Below are positions 1-8,086 of a stretch of 64,000 nucleotides of DNA, one piece after another. Source of the DNA: Planctomycetota bacterium (GTDB lineage: Bacteria > Planctomycetota > Phycisphaerae > UBA1845 > UTPLA1); NCBI GenBank assembly GCA_015654675.1, contig JAATGM010000017.1, forward strand, positions 1 through 64,000, read 5' to 3'. Position 1 is the stretch's first letter. Each line of letters starts with the position of its first letter. A model generated the notes under the pieces. That model saw nothing but the letters and a program-made list of their open reading frames with translations, was not told where the DNA came from and searched no databases. A program made the position numbers and the translations under genes.

Positions 1-510
<510 letters not shown>

Positions 511-613
511 TATCTATGACGGGCTGTCGGGTCCTATCGACAGATCCCGCCAAACATTCTCACTGTCTCGAAGTGATCCAAGCGTCCACGCAACCTATTC
601 ACAATATTTTTCG

Positions 614-663
614 GCGGTGATGAGCGCCCTTGTTCGACCGACTTGTGTCACGCTCATCGCCGC
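614..663 (+). repeat. Inverted repeat in the 23S-5S spacer, likely rRNA processing stem
   Basis: GCGGTGATGAGCG (614-626) can pair with CGCTCATCGCCGC (651-663), giving a 13-bp stem with one G-U pair and a 24-nt loop. It lies in the roughly 200-bp spacer between 23S and 5S. Long stems in rRNA spacers are often RNase III-type processing sites, so that role is inferred. No T-run follows, so it is not a simple terminator. Confidence 0.55.
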
Positions 664-708
664 TTACGAATTGCGGCCGGCGCGCGTCGAAAGTCGCTCG
701 TCGGTCTT

Positions 709-815
709 GCTGGTGCTCATACTGGCGGACCAACACCTGATCCCATTCCGAACTCAGAAGTGAAGCCCGCCCGGTCGATGGTAGTCTGAAGAGGCGAGAG
801 TAGATCAGTGCCAGC
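709..815 (+). rRNA. rrf: 5S ribosomal RNA
   Basis: The ends GCTGG and CCAGC pair as the terminal stem. The interior has the conserved 5S segment with CCGAACTCAGAAGTGAAGC near 749-767. The length of about 107 nt is slightly short but acceptable for 5S rRNA. It sits about 200 bp after 23S in the same direction, as the distal gene of an rRNA operon. Exact ends are estimated from the terminal pairing. Confidence 0.93.
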
Positions 816-824
816 TTTTCGATG

Positions 825-858
825 CGGCCTGCCCTAAAGGCGGGCCGTGTCTTTTTTT
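825..858 (+). terminator. Rho-independent terminator of the rRNA operon
   Basis: CGGCCTGCC and GGCGGGCCG form a 9-bp stem with one G-U pair and a short CTAAA loop. It is followed by TGTC and seven Ts. It lies 10 bp after 5S rRNA, as expected for the end of the operon. The T-run also holds the stop codon of the opposite-strand sigma gene, so the two units are tightly convergent. Confidence 0.88.
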
Positions 859-1480
859 ACTCGGGATTCACGCCCAATTGCTCGAACTGGTCGCGCAACG
901 CCGCCAAGGCGCGATGGCAAATCATGTGGATCGAGCCGCTCGTGCGCTTCAATCGCTTTGCGACATCCGATACCGGCATTCCCTGAAGAAATCGCATTCG
1001 AATAACGTCGCGATAATGGTCCGGCAGTGCCGCAAGACACGCGGCCAGTGCGCCCAGCGCCTCCTGGTTGCGGATGACCCGGCTGGGAGTGCCCGTGTCG
1101 GCGCACAGCCGTTGCAAAAGATCGATGTAACTCTGGTTGTCACTCGGCGGAGCCTGCTTGAATTCGCGGCGGACATCGCGGCGATCCGCGTGCAGGGCGC
1201 GGTGCTCGTCAATCAGTTTGCGATCGAGAATGGTGAAGAGCCATCGAAGGAACGAATCCTTGCCGCGATAGTCGAAGCTCGCAATGGCCCGAAAGGCCTC
1301 CAGATAGACCTGCTGGAGGATATCTTCCGGGTCGAAACGGGCCTTCATGACCGGGTCCATCTGCCGCAGGAGGCGGGCCCGCAGTCGTGGGTGATAGAGC
1401 ACCAACAGCCGCTGGAGGGCCTGCTGATCGCCCTTGGCGGCGTGCTGGACGAGTACGACGGTGGCGTCCTGATCTGGCAC
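857..1480 (-). CDS. ECF-type RNA polymerase sigma factor
   Basis: The 207-residue product has the two-domain layout of small sigma-70 factors. Region 2 lies near residues 20-100 (DPEDILQQVYLEAF, then FLRWLFTI), and region 4 with its helix-turn-helix lies near 140-195 (LPDHYRDVIRMRFLQG, then VSDVAKRL). It should direct RNA polymerase to a regulon not visible here. I chose a GTG start at 1480 because AAAGGA lies 5 nt upstream. The frame stays open to an ATG at 1756, but that version adds 92 residues without sigma features and overlaps the divergent kinase start. The neighbouring kinase suggests a shared signalling circuit, as is common in planctomycetes, but no direct link is shown. Confidence 0.9.
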   Translation of the reverse strand: MPDQDATVVLVQHAAKGDQQALQRLLVLYHPRLRARLLRQMDPVMKARFDPEDILQQVYLEAFRAIASFDYRGKDSFLRWLFTILDRKLIDEHRALHADRRDVRREFKQAPPSDNQSYIDLLQRLCADTGTPSRVIRNQEALGALAACLAALPDHYRDVIRMRFLQGMPVSDVAKRLKRTSGSIHMICHRALAALRDQFEQLGVNPE

Positions 1481-1522
1481 GGGGGTCCTTTCGGTCGGGC
1501 CGCGGTGCAATCGCGGGCCTAA

Positions 1523-1528
1523 ATTGTA
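1523..1528 (-). promoter_or_regulatory. Possible -10 box for the sigma-factor gene
   Basis: On the minus strand TACAAT lies 43 nt before the chosen GTG start at 1480, in the divergent 205-bp region shared with the kinase. No convincing -35 element is seen at the usual spacing, so this is a weak prediction. Confidence 0.25.
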
Positions 1529-1685
1529 ATCGCCCGGCGGACAATATGTGATAAGGTCGAAATCGGCGATCCTGGGCGATTGGGAAGCGTAGATTGTTTG
1601 TCCGGCAGGGTTTGCGCAGGTCGCTTCTAGTTGGCTCCCGGCCGGGTTAGACTGGCGCAAGGTTGACGTCTCGGCACGAAACGAC

Positions 1686-3374
1686 ATGACAGACCGGAGC
1701 GGCGCAGAAAACCCGATGTGGGACGCCGACGAAAGCGATCCGCGCGCGGAACGCATCGGGGAGCTGTTGAACGAGTTCCTCGATCGAACGCAGGGCGGCG
1801 AAGCGCTGACCGTCGATGCGTTCGTGTCCCACTATCCGGACTATGCGGACGAGCTTCGGCGGCACCTGGACGGCCTCAAGATCCTGCGCGGGCTGGGCGG
1901 GTCGTCCGGCGACGATGCCACGCGCCTGGTAACTCCCGGAAAGCCGGGAAGTGGGAGCTTTGCTTCCGGAGGGAAAAACACCGGCGAGGAGCTGGCTCTC
2001 CCTGAACTGGAAGGATATGAGATCGTCCGCGAAATCGGCCGCGGCGGCATGGGAGTGGTTTACAAGGCAATTCAGCTTTCAACCAAGCGCGCGGTGGCGC
2101 TCAAGGTCCTGCTGGAGGGGCCGTTTGCATCCGAAGCGGCTCGCAAACGCTTCGAACGCGAAATCGAACTGGCGGCCCAATTGCGGCACGCCAACATCAT
2201 CCCCATTTACGACAGCGGCCGCTCGTCCGGACGAATGTTTTATGCGATGGAGTACGTCCACGGCCGGCCGTTGATCGAGCACGTCCGAACGCAGGGCTCC
2301 AATCAAAACGACAAGCTTCGACTCTTTCTTAAAATCTGCTCCGCACTGCAGCATGCGCATTTGCGAAGCGTCGTCCATCGCGATCTGAAGCCAGGCAATA
2401 TTCTCGTGGATGGCGACGGCGAGCCGCGTGTTCATGATTTCGGACTGGCGAAGTTCGGCGGCGCCCAAGACATGGGAATGTCGCTCACGGCCCAGATTGT
2501 GGGCACGCCGGCCTACATGGCGCCCGAGCAGGTGGCCGGCGACCCGACGGCAATCGACGCACGCACGGACGTATATGCGCTGGGCGTAATTTTATTCGAG
2601 CTGCTGACTCAGAAGATGCCTTATCCAACGGATGTTCCGCTCGGCGAGGTGTTGAACAACATCACCCGCGCCGAGCCGGCGCGTCCCAGCAAGCTGAACA
2701 AGGCCGTGCGCGGAGACATCGAGACGATTACGTTAAAAGCGCTCTCGAAGCGAAAAGACGAGCGCTATCAGTCCGTGGCCGAGCTGTCGCAGGACATCGA
2801 GCGGTATTTGGCCGGCGATCCGATTCAAGCTCGCCGCGCCAGCCCGCTTTACCTCATCGGAAAAGCGGTCTGGCCGCATCGATATGTCGTGGCTGCGGTC
2901 ACTGCGATCCTGGTGCTGGGTGTCGCGTTCTCGGTTTCGCTCGTGAGCAATCGGCTCAAGTCGGAGCGGCAAAAGCTTGACCAGGATCGGCGCGAACTGC
3001 AGATCCAAAAAGAAGCTGACGACCGGCTACGCGAGCTGGAAGCGAAGAATGAGCGAGTTTTTGCAAATTGGGTTAATCAGGCGGTGAAGGATCTAGACCC
3101 GAAGGCCGCGGCTAAGTTGGTGGATAACGCTCAGGGGCTTTTGCGCAACGTAGGCCAGCAGGACCTGCGAACAGGGCTAATGCGAGTTGGTACCCAGGCG
3201 GCCAAGGAATTCGGAAACCGGATCGACAAGCTTTTCGTCGACAGTCCTTCGGACATCAGCACCGCGACTCAGCAGGCGTCGGAGCCGAGCGCAGAAGACG
3301 AACCGTCGGATACGCAGCAGCCCCCAGCACCACCACCCGCATCTGGGGACAAGGCCGGCCAAAGCGCCGGTTGA
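1686..3374 (+). CDS. Membrane-anchored Ser/Thr protein kinase
   Basis: The 562-residue kinase has a complete catalytic domain from about residue 111 to 375: glycine loop GRGGMGVVYKA (118-128), Lys140 in VALKVL, HRDLKPGN (231-238), DFG (251-253) and GTPAYMAPEQ (273-282). A single membrane segment lies at about 399-421, then a charged, probably coiled-coil stretch to about 465 and a Pro/Glu-rich tail. The first 70 residues (RIGELLNEFLDR, then the HYPDYADELRRHL-type motif) resemble the short module that precedes many planctomycete kinases. The kinase is cytoplasmic with the C-terminal part outside. It diverges from the ECF sigma gene. Its substrate cannot be read from sequence. Confidence 0.95.
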   Translation: MTDRSGAENPMWDADESDPRAERIGELLNEFLDRTQGGEALTVDAFVSHYPDYADELRRHLDGLKILRGLGGSSGDDATRLVTPGKPGSGSFASGGKNTGEELALPELEGYEIVREIGRGGMGVVYKAIQLSTKRAVALKVLLEGPFASEAARKRFEREIELAAQLRHANIIPIYDSGRSSGRMFYAMEYVHGRPLIEHVRTQGSNQNDKLRLFLKICSALQHAHLRSVVHRDLKPGNILVDGDGEPRVHDFGLAKFGGAQDMGMSLTAQIVGTPAYMAPEQVAGDPTAIDARTDVYALGVILFELLTQKMPYPTDVPLGEVLNNITRAEPARPSKLNKAVRGDIETITLKALSKRKDERYQSVAELSQDIERYLAGDPIQARRASPLYLIGKAVWPHRYVVAAVTAILVLGVAFSVSLVSNRLKSERQKLDQDRRELQIQKEADDRLRELEAKNERVFANWVNQAVKDLDPKAAAKLVDNAQGLLRNVGQQDLRTGLMRVGTQAAKEFGNRIDKLFVDSPSDISTATQQASEPSAEDEPSDTQQPPAPPPASGDKAGQSAG

Positions 3375-3381
3375 ATCCATT

Positions 3382-4011
3382 TCATTTCCTGAAATTTTCC
3401 AGTCTGGGGAGGAGCGACTCGACAGCAGCCACGAGCGTAGTTTGGCTCGCATCGGTCAGGTCCCCGGGCTGAAAAACGGCCACCGTTCCGGGTCGAAATT
3501 CGACGCTCTGTTCGGCCGGAATGGACGGAAGCCAGTCCGCGACGCAACCAACCATTAAGTCGAGCTCGCGCGGGTCGTCGGCGATCCAACGCCATTCGCC
3601 GTCACGCCGCGTCACGAAGCCAGGGCGAATTGCGGCCGCCGCCAGAATAGGGTCGCGCGAAATCAGCATCGCACGCGGCCCGTTTGGAAGCTCGACGGTG
3701 AGCACGACGAAGCAATAGTGCCGCCGGTTCTCGCCAAAGCCGGAATCAAATTCGACCTCGACGCATGCTTGCTCTCGGCCGGCGACGTTCGACGCGAACG
3801 CGGCGCTGACGATGCGGTTGTAGCCCAGATTGAGCACAATCAGGTCCGATGTCGACGCGTGCATTGAGCCGCGCGGATTGATGAGCAGTTGCCAGCCCGA
3901 GGAGAGCCGAGCGGCTTCGGCAGCGGCCTTGCGCCGCCGCGACTGCCACGCCGACAACACGCCAAGAAGTAGTACGATCGCGGCGCCGGCGATGGCCAGA
4001 GTTGCAATCAC
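3382..4011 (-). CDS. Single-pass membrane protein of unknown function
   Basis: The 209-residue product begins with one hydrophobic segment (residues 2-21, IATLAIAGAAIVLLLGVLSA), followed by Arg/Lys and an otherwise soluble domain. No family is recognised. The start is GTG at 4011, 6 nt after the stop of the exported protein encoded by 4018-4926, so the two are probably one operon. The stop lies 7 nt from the end of the convergent kinase gene. Base use is similar to its neighbours. Confidence 0.7.
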   Translation of the reverse strand: MIATLAIAGAAIVLLLGVLSAWQSRRRKAAAEAARLSSGWQLLINPRGSMHASTSDLIVLNLGYNRIVSAAFASNVAGREQACVEVEFDSGFGENRRHYCFVVLTVELPNGPRAMLISRDPILAAAAIRPGFVTRRDGEWRWIADDPRELDLMVGCVADWLPSIPAEQSVEFRPGTVAVFQPGDLTDASQTTLVAAVESLLPRLENFRK

Positions 4012-4017
4012 GGCCGG

Positions 4018-4926
4018 TCAGGGAGTTGGCTCGGGCGGCTGCGTGTCGTCCGGCGCTGACGTAGGGGTAGGGAATCCGGGAAGCGTGTGGAAACCGTAGG
4101 CGATTCCAGGTTTGAGAAGCCGAAGAGACGCGATCCAATCGTGCAGGAGTCGATAGCCGCGGGCCGTTCGCTTCTGGTAGATCGGGCGAAAGCCGGCAAT
4201 CGGCGGATGGGGATGGCGGGATTCGCTGTCGGGCAGCGTGTAGCAAAGCAGCAGCGACTCATCGGGCTTGTCGCGATTGATGAGCGGCAGATCGTTGACC
4301 AGCCACTGACGCAGCGCAAGAAAATTGGCATAAGTCATCTGGTCTCGACGCTTCGGGTCGTTGTAAAGGCGAAACTTGTTCGAGGGGTCGGGGTTCCCGT
4401 GACAGGCGGCGGTCGCACAGTTGACGAGCAGGGAGGGTTGGATGCGCTTGCGGAAATCCACCAGAATCTCGGGGTCGCGTTGAATCCTGATGTCGTCCGC
4501 GAAGAGGAATTCGTCATTGGTGTCGCGCACCCACCAGGCGATGACCGCAAGTTTTTTTGCCGGAGTCATGGCGAGGAAGCGTTTGCGGGCTTCGTCGCCG
4601 CGGAAGGCGAAGTCGCCTTGCTTGAGAATAAGGAATTTATTGATCGTCTCGGGCGAAATCTGCACGGAGACGCGATCGACCAATTGCTCGGGATCGTCCT
4701 GCCGTTTGGCTCGCGCGGCGCGCAATTCCATAAACTTGATGCGATTGATCACCTCGGGCGTGACACGATCAATCAAATCGTTCCCGGCGGCGTCTGCCGA
4801 TGTGTCCGCAGCTCGCGTGGCATCGCCCGGTTTGGGTTGTGCCCACGTCCGGTCGGCCGAAAGAGCCGCGACGAGAATTGCAACCAGGAGGGCGGGCATT
4901 CCGATCGGCACAAGCCATCGAATCAT
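4018..4926 (-). CDS. Exported protein with CX4CH haem-like motif
   Basis: The 302-residue protein starts with a typical signal peptide (cleavage probably after the ALSADRTWAQ region, near 30). Near residue 165 it has NCATAACHGNPDP, a Cys-X4-Cys-His motif instead of the usual CXXCH of c-type cytochromes, followed by KFRLYNDP and a region ending in a Pro/Thr-rich tail. CATxxCHG-type motifs recur in planctomycete proteins related to cytochrome c-like domains, so covalent haem binding is possible but not shown. It would act in the periplasm. It precedes the membrane protein at 3382-4011 and diverges from the small protein at 5023. Confidence 0.72.
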   Translation of the reverse strand: MIRWLVPIGMPALLVAILVAALSADRTWAQPKPGDATRAADTSADAAGNDLIDRVTPEVINRIKFMELRAARAKRQDDPEQLVDRVSVQISPETINKFLILKQGDFAFRGDEARKRFLAMTPAKKLAVIAWWVRDTNDEFLFADDIRIQRDPEILVDFRKRIQPSLLVNCATAACHGNPDPSNKFRLYNDPKRRDQMTYANFLALRQWLVNDLPLINRDKPDESLLLCYTLPDSESRHPHPPIAGFRPIYQKRTARGYRLLHDWIASLRLLKPGIAYGFHTLPGFPTPTSAPDDTQPPEPTP

Positions 4927-5022
4927 GGCGTCGGTCCTCGGGGCGCGGGCTGACGATTGACCCGGCCGTGCGAAGCGAGAATATACGGGCGTCGAGAGTG
5001 CGGCAACGGCAGGTGTTTCAAG

Positions 5023-5331
5023 GTGGCGGAAACGCGCAAACAGCGGAAGGCGAAAGGCCAGGGCGACTCGGCCGGGCGATTAGTGGGCCGGGTCATCGTT
5101 CTGGATACGGCGGGGTCCGTCATTTTTCTGGGGACGCTGCGGTCGGTCGAGCCGGATGGTTTCTGGCTGGACGACGCCGACGTGCATGACTGCGCCGACG
5201 GCCACGCGACCAAAGACCTCTATGTTTGCGAGGCGAGACAATATGGAGTCCGCGCGAATCGCAAGTCGTTGTTCGTCTATCGCGCGGCAATCATCAGCTT
5301 TTCGGGGATCGAGGACGTCGTAGCCGGATGA
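5023..5331 (+). CDS. Small LSm-like hypothetical protein
   Basis: The 102-residue product has a basic N-terminus (VAETRKQRKAKGQG), then alternating beta strands: GRVIVLDTAGSVIFLGTL, GFWLDDADVHD and a C-terminal SLFVYRAAIISFSGIEDVV. This pattern resembles short Sm/LSm-like barrel proteins of planctomycetes, but no binding partner is known. GTG at 5023 is preferred; the frame stays open to 4957, where the extra 22 residues have no similar character and reach close to the divergent gene start at 4926. Confidence 0.6.
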   Translation: MAETRKQRKAKGQGDSAGRLVGRVIVLDTAGSVIFLGTLRSVEPDGFWLDDADVHDCADGHATKDLYVCEARQYGVRANRKSLFVYRAAIISFSGIEDVVAG

Positions 5332-5376
5332 TGAAGGCCCGGGGCTTTTGCGGCGGACTCGTCGATGCCTTGAGAA

Positions 5377-5874
5377 TCAGGCCGGTACGCGGACCCAGTA
5401 CATGTAGTCGAGGTCGATCGTGATTCCGGCGAGATGTCGCAGCATATTCGCGACCTGGGCGCGATGATGCGTGGAGTGGATGATCATTTGCGTCATCATG
5501 TCGGCGAGCGAGGCGCGAAATAAGCTGCCCTTTGAATCGCGATAGGTGATCGGCCGCGCAACATCCGCTGGATTGACCGTCGCCAAGAATCTGTCGCGCT
5601 CAGACCACGCGGCTCGCAAGCGTTCGAACATCGCCGCGGGGCTCGCCTTTTCCTCCTGATCCGGCCATGGCGTTTCGGCCTTGCCTTGAATCCGCGACGT
5701 CCAGACGGATTCGCCGGCCCAGATGTGCAGGAGCGTCCTGCGTAGCGAGCCGATGCCCATTTCGAACGGTTGGTCGAGCTTGGAATCTGAAAGTGGGCCA
5801 GCGGCGCGGAACAGCTCGGTGTTGGCCCAGTCGCTGTAGCGGAGCAATGAATCGAAGGATGCTAGGTTGGACAT
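5377..5874 (-). CDS. DinB-family protein
   Basis: This 165-residue four-helix-bundle protein has the DinB features: YSDWANTELFRA at the N-terminus, the first metal ligand in LLHIW, and the paired histidines in HSTHHRAQ near residue 138. Members of this family bind a divalent metal and many act as thiol-dependent transferases; the substrate here is unknown. It closely resembles the second half of the gene at 6024-7016 (both contain LDQPFEMGxG). GAGAGG lies just before the ATG. It follows a remnant of a VOC protein by 7 nt, so it may once have been in a VOC-DinB operon. Confidence 0.88.
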   Translation of the reverse strand: MSNLASFDSLLRYSDWANTELFRAAGPLSDSKLDQPFEMGIGSLRRTLLHIWAGESVWTSRIQGKAETPWPDQEEKASPAAMFERLRAAWSERDRFLATVNPADVARPITYRDSKGSLFRASLADMMTQMIIHSTHHRAQVANMLRHLAGITIDLDYMYWVRVPA

Positions 5875-5881
5875 TGACCTC

Positions 5882-5989
5882 TCACTTTGTAGCGGGTTTC
5901 CAGAGTCCGATGATGGATCCTTCGGGATCAGTCAGCCAGACGGATTGGCCGGTGTGAATGGTGACTACCGGCTTGTCCATGGTCGACAT
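5882..5989 (-). pseudogene. C-terminal remnant of a VOC/glyoxalase-like gene
   Basis: A 35-codon frame encodes a peptide containing TIHTGQSVWLTDPEGSIIGL and ending KPATK. This matches the last strand of VOC-fold (glyoxalase/bleomycin-resistance) proteins, where DPxGNxIGLW is usual. The rest of the domain is missing: upstream the frame meets a stop near 6032 and enters the next DinB gene. It is most simply a gene fragment left by deletion between two DinB genes. A short expressed peptide cannot be excluded. Confidence 0.5.
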
Positions 5990-6023
5990 CTTTACATCTG
6001 GTTGGGCCGGCGAGCGACGCGGG

Positions 6024-7016
6024 CTAGGGTTTCAGCGATTGCAGGTAGTCGCAGGCGGGCGGTTGGCCGCCTAGGCGACGAATCATGTTAAGGGCTTGGG
6101 CACGGTGGTGCGTGGAGTGGTTGCAGAGTTGGAGCAGCGTGACGCCAAGCGGAAACTCACGCACGACGTTGGGACGCGGGGTGCCTTTGACGACGCGGTT
6201 GAGGTCGGCGTCGGTGAGCTTGGTGATATAGCCGTTTCGCTTCTCAGCTGTCTCATTGAATTGGGTGCCGAGCTCATTCACCGATGCTTTTTCATCTGGA
6301 GGGGGGAACAAGCGGGCGGGGCCCTGGGTCCAGTTGTCCAACCACCATTGTTCGGCGTCGCGGATGTGCGAGAGGGTTTTGCGAAGGGTGCCGACTCCCA
6401 TTTCGAACGGCTGGTCGAGCTGGGCGTCGGAGAATGATTCGGCGGCGGCGTGGACGCGGACTCGGGCCCAGTCGGAGAATTTGAAATAGTCGCGAAGGGT
6501 GCGGAGGTCGAATTTTGTTGTCGGGTCGGGTTTTTCAACCCGCATAAAGATGTAATCGGCGGCGGGCTTGGGGAGCTCGGCGCCGACCTGGCGGAGCATG
6601 TTGATGGCCTGCGCACGGTGGTGCGTGGAGTGGTTGCAAACATGCAGAAGCAAATCGCGAACGACGAACGTGGCCGTCTCGCCCCTCATGTTTTTGTATG
6701 TGATGGTGCGATCGACGTCCGTCTTGGGGAGGAAATCCGTGCGCTCAGCGGCAACAGCGTGGAGGCGGTCGCGTAATTCGCGGATGGAGATAGCCGGTTC
6801 GGGTTGCGGAAACTTTGCCTTGGACGGGTCGATCCAGCGATCGAGCCAGACGCGCTCGGCGCCCCAGAGGTGGAAGAGCGTGGCGCGGATCGAGCCGACG
6901 CCCATCTCGAACTTGCGATCAAGTTGCGCGTCTGTGAGCGGTTCGGCGGACGCGAGGACTTTGTCATGTGCCCAGGTGTTGTAGATGAAAAATTCTTGGA
7001 GCGTTGGTGCGAGCAT
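6024..7016 (-). CDS. Protein with two tandem DinB domains
   Basis: The 330-residue protein is two DinB units in one chain, residues about 1-165 and 170-330. Each repeats the same landmarks: W-A near the start, FEMGVG, a HLWGAE or HIRDAE metal segment, and NHSTHHRAQ. Normal DinB proteins have one unit of about 160 residues, so this is an internal duplication. The ATG at 7016 has GAGGG about 10 nt upstream; the frame extends further to 7220 but the added residues are low-complexity and Pro/Arg-rich. Substrate is unknown; likely thiol or detoxification chemistry by family. Confidence 0.88.
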   Translation of the reverse strand: MLAPTLQEFFIYNTWAHDKVLASAEPLTDAQLDRKFEMGVGSIRATLFHLWGAERVWLDRWIDPSKAKFPQPEPAISIRELRDRLHAVAAERTDFLPKTDVDRTITYKNMRGETATFVVRDLLLHVCNHSTHHRAQAINMLRQVGAELPKPAADYIFMRVEKPDPTTKFDLRTLRDYFKFSDWARVRVHAAAESFSDAQLDQPFEMGVGTLRKTLSHIRDAEQWWLDNWTQGPARLFPPPDEKASVNELGTQFNETAEKRNGYITKLTDADLNRVVKGTPRPNVVREFPLGVTLLQLCNHSTHHRAQALNMIRRLGGQPPACDYLQSLKP

Positions 7017-7552
7017 CTGCGGGTCCCTCAAATGAATTGATGATGGTAGCAACGGTGGGCAGCGGGGGCGATTCGATCTTTGGGGCTGCGGCGAGCGTAC
7101 TAATGGCACGGCCGGTGCGGGAGAGGGATGCCCGTCATTTCGGCCTGGTTTCGGCCCCGTCTGTCCCGAGTTTTCGCGGACAAATCGCGGCTTTTTGAAT
7201 CCGAGCGCGGCCGGTAGCATCGCGTCGTCGGTGCGTTCGTCGTCTGTGGCCGCGAAGCGGAGTCGCGTCTTAAATCTCGGAGAATCGGTGAGTTGTGACG
7301 GTTAAGGGGGCCGGCAACCGCGACGATGTATGACAGGGTCAGCTGCGCACCATATGCGCTGGCTGGCGTGTTTAAGGCATTTCCTTATAATGGTTTAGGC
7401 GCGTTGGGTGGCGCGGCTGACGGGGACGGAGTCTGCCCGGAACTCGGAAAAAAGGCGGCAAGCCGCGCGGTGCGGCGGCGAAAGCGGAGAAGAGCCCGAT
7501 AAGTCGGCAGGCGGGGTCGCGCGCGTATAGCGGTTTCGTTCATCCGACCAGC
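7017..7552. other. 536-bp intergenic region before the glycan locus
   Basis: This gap separates the leftward DinB genes from the rightward surface-glycan cluster. It holds a possible promoter at 7386-7391 and a rightward open frame from 7421 that reads into the acetyltransferase gene at 7553. No RNA gene, repeat or other coding region was recognised. Confidence 0.6.
7386..7391 (+). promoter_or_regulatory. Possible -10 box upstream of the glycan locus
   Basis: A perfect TATAAT occurs in an otherwise GC-rich gap, about 160 nt before the first gene of the cluster. The matching -35 position (near 7363-7368) is poor, so the prediction rests on the -10 only. Confidence 0.35.
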
Positions 7553-8086
7553 GTGATTGATGAGCCGGTGTCGATTGGACGCGGAACGAAGATTTGGCAC
7601 TTCTGTCACGTGTGTGCGGGGGCGGTGATCGGCGAGCGGTGCTCGCTGGGGCAAAATGTTTTCGTTGGCGGGCGGGCGCGGTTGGGCAACAACGTCCGCG
7701 TACAGAACAATGTTTCGATCTACGACGAAGTGGTGATTGAGGACGATGTGTTCTGCGGGCCGAGCATGGTGTTCACGAACGTGACGACGCCGCGGAGTTT
7801 TGTTTCGCGGAAGGATGCGTTTGAGAAGACCGTAGTTCGGCGCGGGGCATCGATTGGGGCGAATGCGACGATTTTATGTGGGACAGAGTTGGGGCGATAT
7901 TGCCTTGTTGGGGCTGGGGCGGTGGTGACGCAAAATGTTGCGCCGCATGCGCTGGTGGTTGGAGTGCCGGCGCGGCAAATTGGATGGGTGTGTAGGTGTG
8001 GGGCGGAATTGCTGGGGCGAGCGACTTCGTTGAAGTGTCCCGAGTGCGCGGCTACGTATCGTGAACAGCGGGGGGGTGTTGGTTGA
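7553..8086 (+). CDS. wbpD: WbpD-like sugar nucleotide N-acetyltransferase
   Basis: This is a left-handed beta-helix acyltransferase resembling WbpD, which acetylates the 3-amino group of UDP-GlcNAc(3NH2)A using acetyl-CoA. Visible features are GTKIWHFCHV, CSLGQNVFVGG, stacked hexapeptide repeats to about residue 145, and a C-terminal CxC...CPEC pair that may bind zinc. The start is uncertain: GTG at 7553 has no ribosome-binding site, and the family-conserved segment FVHPTSV lies directly upstream in the same open frame (from 7421), where no ATG, GTG or TTG exists. The gene overlaps the next one by a TTGA. Context with wbpI, wbpB and wbpE homologues supports the assignment. Confidence 0.85.
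   Translation: MIDEPVSIGRGTKIWHFCHVCAGAVIGERCSLGQNVFVGGRARLGNNVRVQNNVSIYDEVVIEDDVFCGPSMVFTNVTTPRSFVSRKDAFEKTVVRRGASIGANATILCGTELGRYCLVGAGAVVTQNVAPHALVVGVPARQIGWVCRCGAELLGRATSLKCPECAATYREQRGGVG

Noticed and set aside
857-1756. Longer sigma-factor start at 1756
   Set aside because: The added 92 residues have no sigma features and overlap the kinase start; GTG 1480 has a good ribosome-binding site.
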